From contig CAOJXM010000024.1 in NCBI GenBank assembly GCA_948465625.1, positions 1-9,447 on the forward strand: a stretch of 9,447 bases of DNA, written 5' to 3'. This DNA is from an uncultured Clostridium sp. (GTDB lineage Bacteria; Bacillota; Clostridia; TANB77; CAG-508). Positions 8,129-9,447 of the stretch are shown one piece after another. The notes below the pieces were generated by a model. The model saw nothing but the letters and a program-made list of their open reading frames with translations. It was not told the DNA's origin and searched no databases. How positions within the stretch are numbered: the first letter of the stretch is position 1; the number at the start of each line of letters is the position of its first letter. A program made the translations under genes and the position numbers.

Positions 8129-8136
8129 ATCACCCC
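8129..8136 (-). promoter_or_regulatory. Ribosome binding site that decides the rpoB start
   Basis: On the minus strand GGGGTGAT matches seven of eight bases of the anti-SD complement GAGGTGAT. From the last G of GGGG (8133) to the TTG at 8124 there are 8 nt. The apparent GTG start at 8131-8133 overlaps this site and would have no Shine-Dalgarno sequence of its own. Confidence 0.75.
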
Positions 8137-8167
8137 TATATTTTTTATTAATTTAAGCAGTTGGTTT

Positions 8168-8198
8168 ATTAATAGATTATGGTAGTTTTTCTATTAAT
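8168..8198 (-). promoter_or_regulatory. 9-bp hairpin just upstream of the rpoB ribosome binding site
   Basis: ATTAATAGA (8168-8176) and TCTATTAAT (8190-8198) are perfect complements with a 13-nt loop. The stem ends about 30 nt before the Shine-Dalgarno site, so it does not hide the site but could influence ribosome access or mRNA stability. It is AT-rich and therefore only moderately stable. Confidence 0.4.
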
Positions 8199-8210
8199 TT
8201 ATATTTTATA

Positions 8211-8224
8211 AAGAAGGCCTTCTT
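8211..8224. promoter_or_regulatory. Perfect 14-bp palindrome AAGAAGGCCTTCTT
   Basis: The sequence is identical on both strands and sits in the rpoB leader. On the transcript it could make a 5-bp stem with a GGCC loop, or the DNA could bind a dimeric protein. It is GC-richer at the centre than its surroundings, so it stands out. No role can be assigned. Confidence 0.4.
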
Positions 8225-8360
8225 AATTTTAAGTTTTTACTCTATTTTTAAGCTTTACTGCTTTTTTAGCTTATGCAATAGGTTCTTTCTTAAAGTTAAT
8301 TCCTCTCCTTTTTAAATTCTTTTTTGTTAAATTACGATGTTTTTTGAAAAACGGCAATAA

Positions 8361-8400
8361 AAGGCATGCTGGTAATCTCTCTTTTTTACCAACTTACCTT
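8361..8400 (-). promoter_or_regulatory. Two-part stem-loop in the rpoB leader
   Basis: On the minus strand AAGG (8397-8400) pairs with CCTT (8361-8364) and TGGTAA (8386-8391) pairs with TTACCA (8370-8375). The two stems are separated by a 5x5 internal loop and closed by a 10-nt A/G-rich loop. The 3' side runs into CCTTTTATTG, which is only a weak U-tract, so it is more likely a structured RNA element or attenuator than an efficient terminator. Confidence 0.4.
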
Positions 8401-8504
8401 TTGTTTTTTTGCTTATTTTATCGTTATTTTTAATAACTTTTTAATCGTAACCACCCTTACTATTTTAAGATTGTTTTCGATTTGTTTCGTAATTTAGTTT
8501 TATT

Positions 8505-8534
8505 ATTATATCACTACGTATAGTGGCTTGTCAA
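8505..8534 (-). promoter_or_regulatory. Near-consensus promoter of the rpoBC operon
   Basis: On the minus strand a perfect -35 box TTGACA (8529-8534) is followed by an 18-bp spacer and a perfect -10 box TATAAT (8505-8510), with TG one base upstream of it (extended -10, TGATATAAT). The start of transcription should be near 8498. Upstream, AAAAACTTTTTG (8543-8554) may act as an A/T-rich UP element. This is expected of a strong housekeeping promoter and lies downstream of the terminator of the preceding gene, so rpoBC does not depend on read-through. Confidence 0.88.
8512..8525. promoter_or_regulatory. Palindrome in the promoter spacer, possible operator
   Basis: CACTA (8512-8516) and TAGTG (8521-8525) are perfect inverted copies around CGTA. 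The site occupies the spacer between the -10 and -35 boxes of the rpoBC promoter, and its outer TG also forms the extended -10. A protein bound here would directly compete with RNA polymerase. No regulator is identified. Confidence 0.4.
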
Positions 8535-8545
8535 TGGTTTGACAA
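8528..8545. promoter_or_regulatory. 18-bp palindrome over the -35 box, possible operator
   Basis: TTGTCAA (8528-8534) and TTGACAA (8539-8545) form perfect 7-bp arms around TGGT. One arm contains the -35 box of the rpoBC promoter. The layout is that of a classic dimer-binding operator, though part of the symmetry comes from the -35 consensus itself. Confidence 0.45.
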
Positions 8546-8584
8546 AAAGTTTTTAGAGTTTCTATTGGGGTAATGTTTTTGGTT

Positions 8585-8626
8585 GTACATACAAAGAAGC
8601 AAAGTTCTATTCTTTGCTTCTTTTGC
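8585..8626 (-). terminator. Intrinsic terminator of the FGE-like gene
   Basis: The arms AAAGAAGCAAAG (8593-8604) and CTTTGCTTCTTT (8612-8623) form a perfect 12-bp stem with a 7-nt loop. The stem begins three bases after the stop codon (8627-8629) of the minus-strand gene and ends in CTTCTTTGTATG, a short broken U-tract. It separates this gene from the rpoBC promoter, about 50 bp further on. Confidence 0.8.
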
Positions 8627-9447
8627 TTATTTTAAATATAAGATTGGTCGAAATGAAATATTATCTGTAGGATAACTCATCACCACTGCACTTCGATTTG
8701 AAGTATGATATCCATTAACGTTAGCTCCTCTAACAACTAAAGGATAACCTGTTGTTGTATTTGATTCTGTTGTCCATTCATTACAATTACTTGCCATATC
8801 ATGTATATGACATTTTTCATCTCCTCTTGTTCCTGTATTTTTTAATAGTCCAGTAAATGATTGCCTTGAATAATCCGTATCTCCTGAATATTTCTGAATA
8901 AATACAATTGCTGTATCCCATGCATAACTGTTCATTAAATCACTAATTGCTCCATAATTTCCATCATACATATTTCGACATGCTGTTGCTGCATTTGCTT
9001 GTGTTACATGATTCCACAATCTTCCTTCTTCTGTTGGTGCTTTCGTTGCCTCAATTCCCCCTAAACCTAATGAAGGGTATGGATTGTTAGATACTTTAGA
9101 ATTTGGTTTCCTATCGGTTCCATAGCTTGCTTCATATCTTGCCATATAATAGCCTTTATGCTTTGTTACACTACTTTTAAACCCATTAATATCTCTTGCT
9201 ACGGTATTTCCATAGCTCGAACTTGCTAACTCTTGAAACTTGTTTGTTGTAGATATAATAACCCCCGCTTGTGCTGTCGGTGTTCCATTGGTTGCAAAAG
9301 TGTATCTATTTAAAGCAACGGTATTTCCATCAACTGCTACCCATACAAATTGGTTGCCTTCTGCATCTTGGATGATTAAGCCATGTTTGTATCCATCACT
9401 GCTTCCCCATACAGCACTTCCTTGGTTGACTGGCTTAAATCCTTTTG
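8627..9447 (-). CDS. Formylglycine-generating-enzyme-like (SUMF1 fold) protein, 3' part
   Basis: The frame is open from the stop at 8627-8629 to the right edge, so at least the last 272 residues are visible and the start is outside. An ATG at 9143-9145 is internal to the domain and is not the true start. Conserved blocks of the FGE-sulfatase/SUMF1 family (C-type lectin fold) are seen in order: QDAEGNQFVWVAV, GYYMARYEASYG, HIHDMASNCNEWTTE (family version near GNVWEWT) and a closing RGANV...NRSAV...FRPILYL. Catalytic FGE enzymes carry two cysteines in the C-terminal part; here no cysteine follows NCNEW, so it is probably not a formylglycine-generating enzyme. Similar proteins in gut Clostridia are often secreted or surface proteins, but the N-terminus needed to show this is missing. 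Other options are a binding protein or a target of a diversity-generating retroelement; no reverse transcriptase is in the window. It ends in its own terminator. Confidence 0.82.
   Translation of the reverse strand, partial: KGFKPVNQGSAVWGSSDGYKHGLIIQDAEGNQFVWVAVDGNTVALNRYTFATNGTPTAQAGVIISTTNKFQELASSSYGNTVARDINGFKSSVTKHKGYYMARYEASYGTDRKPNSKVSNNPYPSLGLGGIEATKAPTEEGRLWNHVTQANAATACRNMYDGNYGAISDLMNSYAWDTAIVFIQKYSGDTDYSRQSFTGLLKNTGTRGDEKCHIHDMASNCNEWTTESNTTTGYPLVVRGANVNGYHTSNRSAVVMSYPTDNISFRPILYLK

Larger units (their letters stand above)
8125..8498 (-). promoter_or_regulatory. Long structured 5' leader of rpoB
   Basis: If transcription starts about 7 bases after the -10 box, the leader is about 375 nt. 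No gene over about 20 codons with a ribosome binding site is seen in it. Hairpins visible: GTTATT/AATAAC (8423-8437), a two-part stem at 8361-8400, CTTAA/TTAAG (8222-8233), the palindrome AAGAAGGCCTTCTT (8211-8224), and a 9-bp stem at 8168-8198. A strong Shine-Dalgarno-like AAGGAGAGG (8302-8310) has no ATG, GTG or TTG at a usable distance. I recognise no known riboswitch or ribosomal-protein leader class. Confidence 0.55.

Noticed and set aside
627..8133. Many plus-strand and short minus-strand open frames inside rpoB and rpoC
   Set aside because: They are shadows of the two polymerase genes, lack ribosome binding sites and match no known family.
8340..8400. Possible leader peptides in the rpoB leader, for example M-P-F-I-A-V-F-Q-K-T-S or a TTG-started 21-mer
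   Set aside because: Shine-Dalgarno matches are weak or at wrong distances, and there is no run of regulatory codons.
8539..8568. Plus-strand TTGACA as the -35 box of an antisense promoter toward the FGE-like gene
   Set aside because: The best -10 candidates at 17-18 bp (CTATTG, TATTGG) match poorly; the TTGACA is better explained as the palindrome arm.
1..9447. CRISPR arrays, tRNA or rRNA genes, transposase genes, phage genes or defence systems
   Set aside because: No regular repeat-spacer pattern, no tRNA cloverleaf and no such protein motifs were seen on either strand.

Overview
The window looks like chromosome from a low-GC Firmicute, most likely an uncultured gut Clostridia. This rests on AT-rich DNA, strong purine-rich Shine-Dalgarno sites, GTG and TTG starts, RNA polymerase subunits of clostridial length and sequence without the large proteobacterial insertions, and a partial SUMF1/FGE-fold protein of a type I associate with such genomes. 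The lineage is inferred from remembered sequence patterns, not from a search.

Layout, left to right. An AT-rich leader (1-240) holds a good sigma-A type promoter and a perfect TGTGAC-N6-GTCACA palindrome. It precedes a 122-residue, six-cysteine protein of unknown function on the plus strand (241-609). That gene converges on rpoC (627-4172, minus). Only 17 bp separate the two stop codons, and one hairpin appears to end transcription from both sides. Upstream of rpoC is an unusually long 228-229 bp spacer with a REP-like palindromic repeat, then rpoB (4402-8124, minus). rpoB probably starts at a TTG codon rather than at the GTG nine bases upstream.

rpoB is preceded by about 490 bp without a gene. 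This holds a near-ideal promoter (TTGACA, 18 bp, TGATATAAT) with two palindromes embedded in it, then a leader of about 375 nt with several predicted hairpins and one orphan Shine-Dalgarno sequence. Next comes a terminator and the 3' part of a minus-strand gene for a formylglycine-generating-enzyme-like (SUMF1/C-type lectin fold) protein that runs off the right edge. It lacks cysteines where true FGE enzymes have their catalytic pair.

How the genes work together: rpoB and rpoC encode the beta and beta-prime subunits of RNA polymerase and look co-transcribed from the promoter near 8505-8534. They are not flanked by the usual rplK-rplA-rplJ-rplL genes or by rpsL-rpsG-fusA, so the pair seems to be a transcription unit of its own. 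I see no defence system, CRISPR array, transposase, tRNA or rRNA. The most interesting material is non-coding: the rpoB control region and the repeat between rpoB and rpoC.
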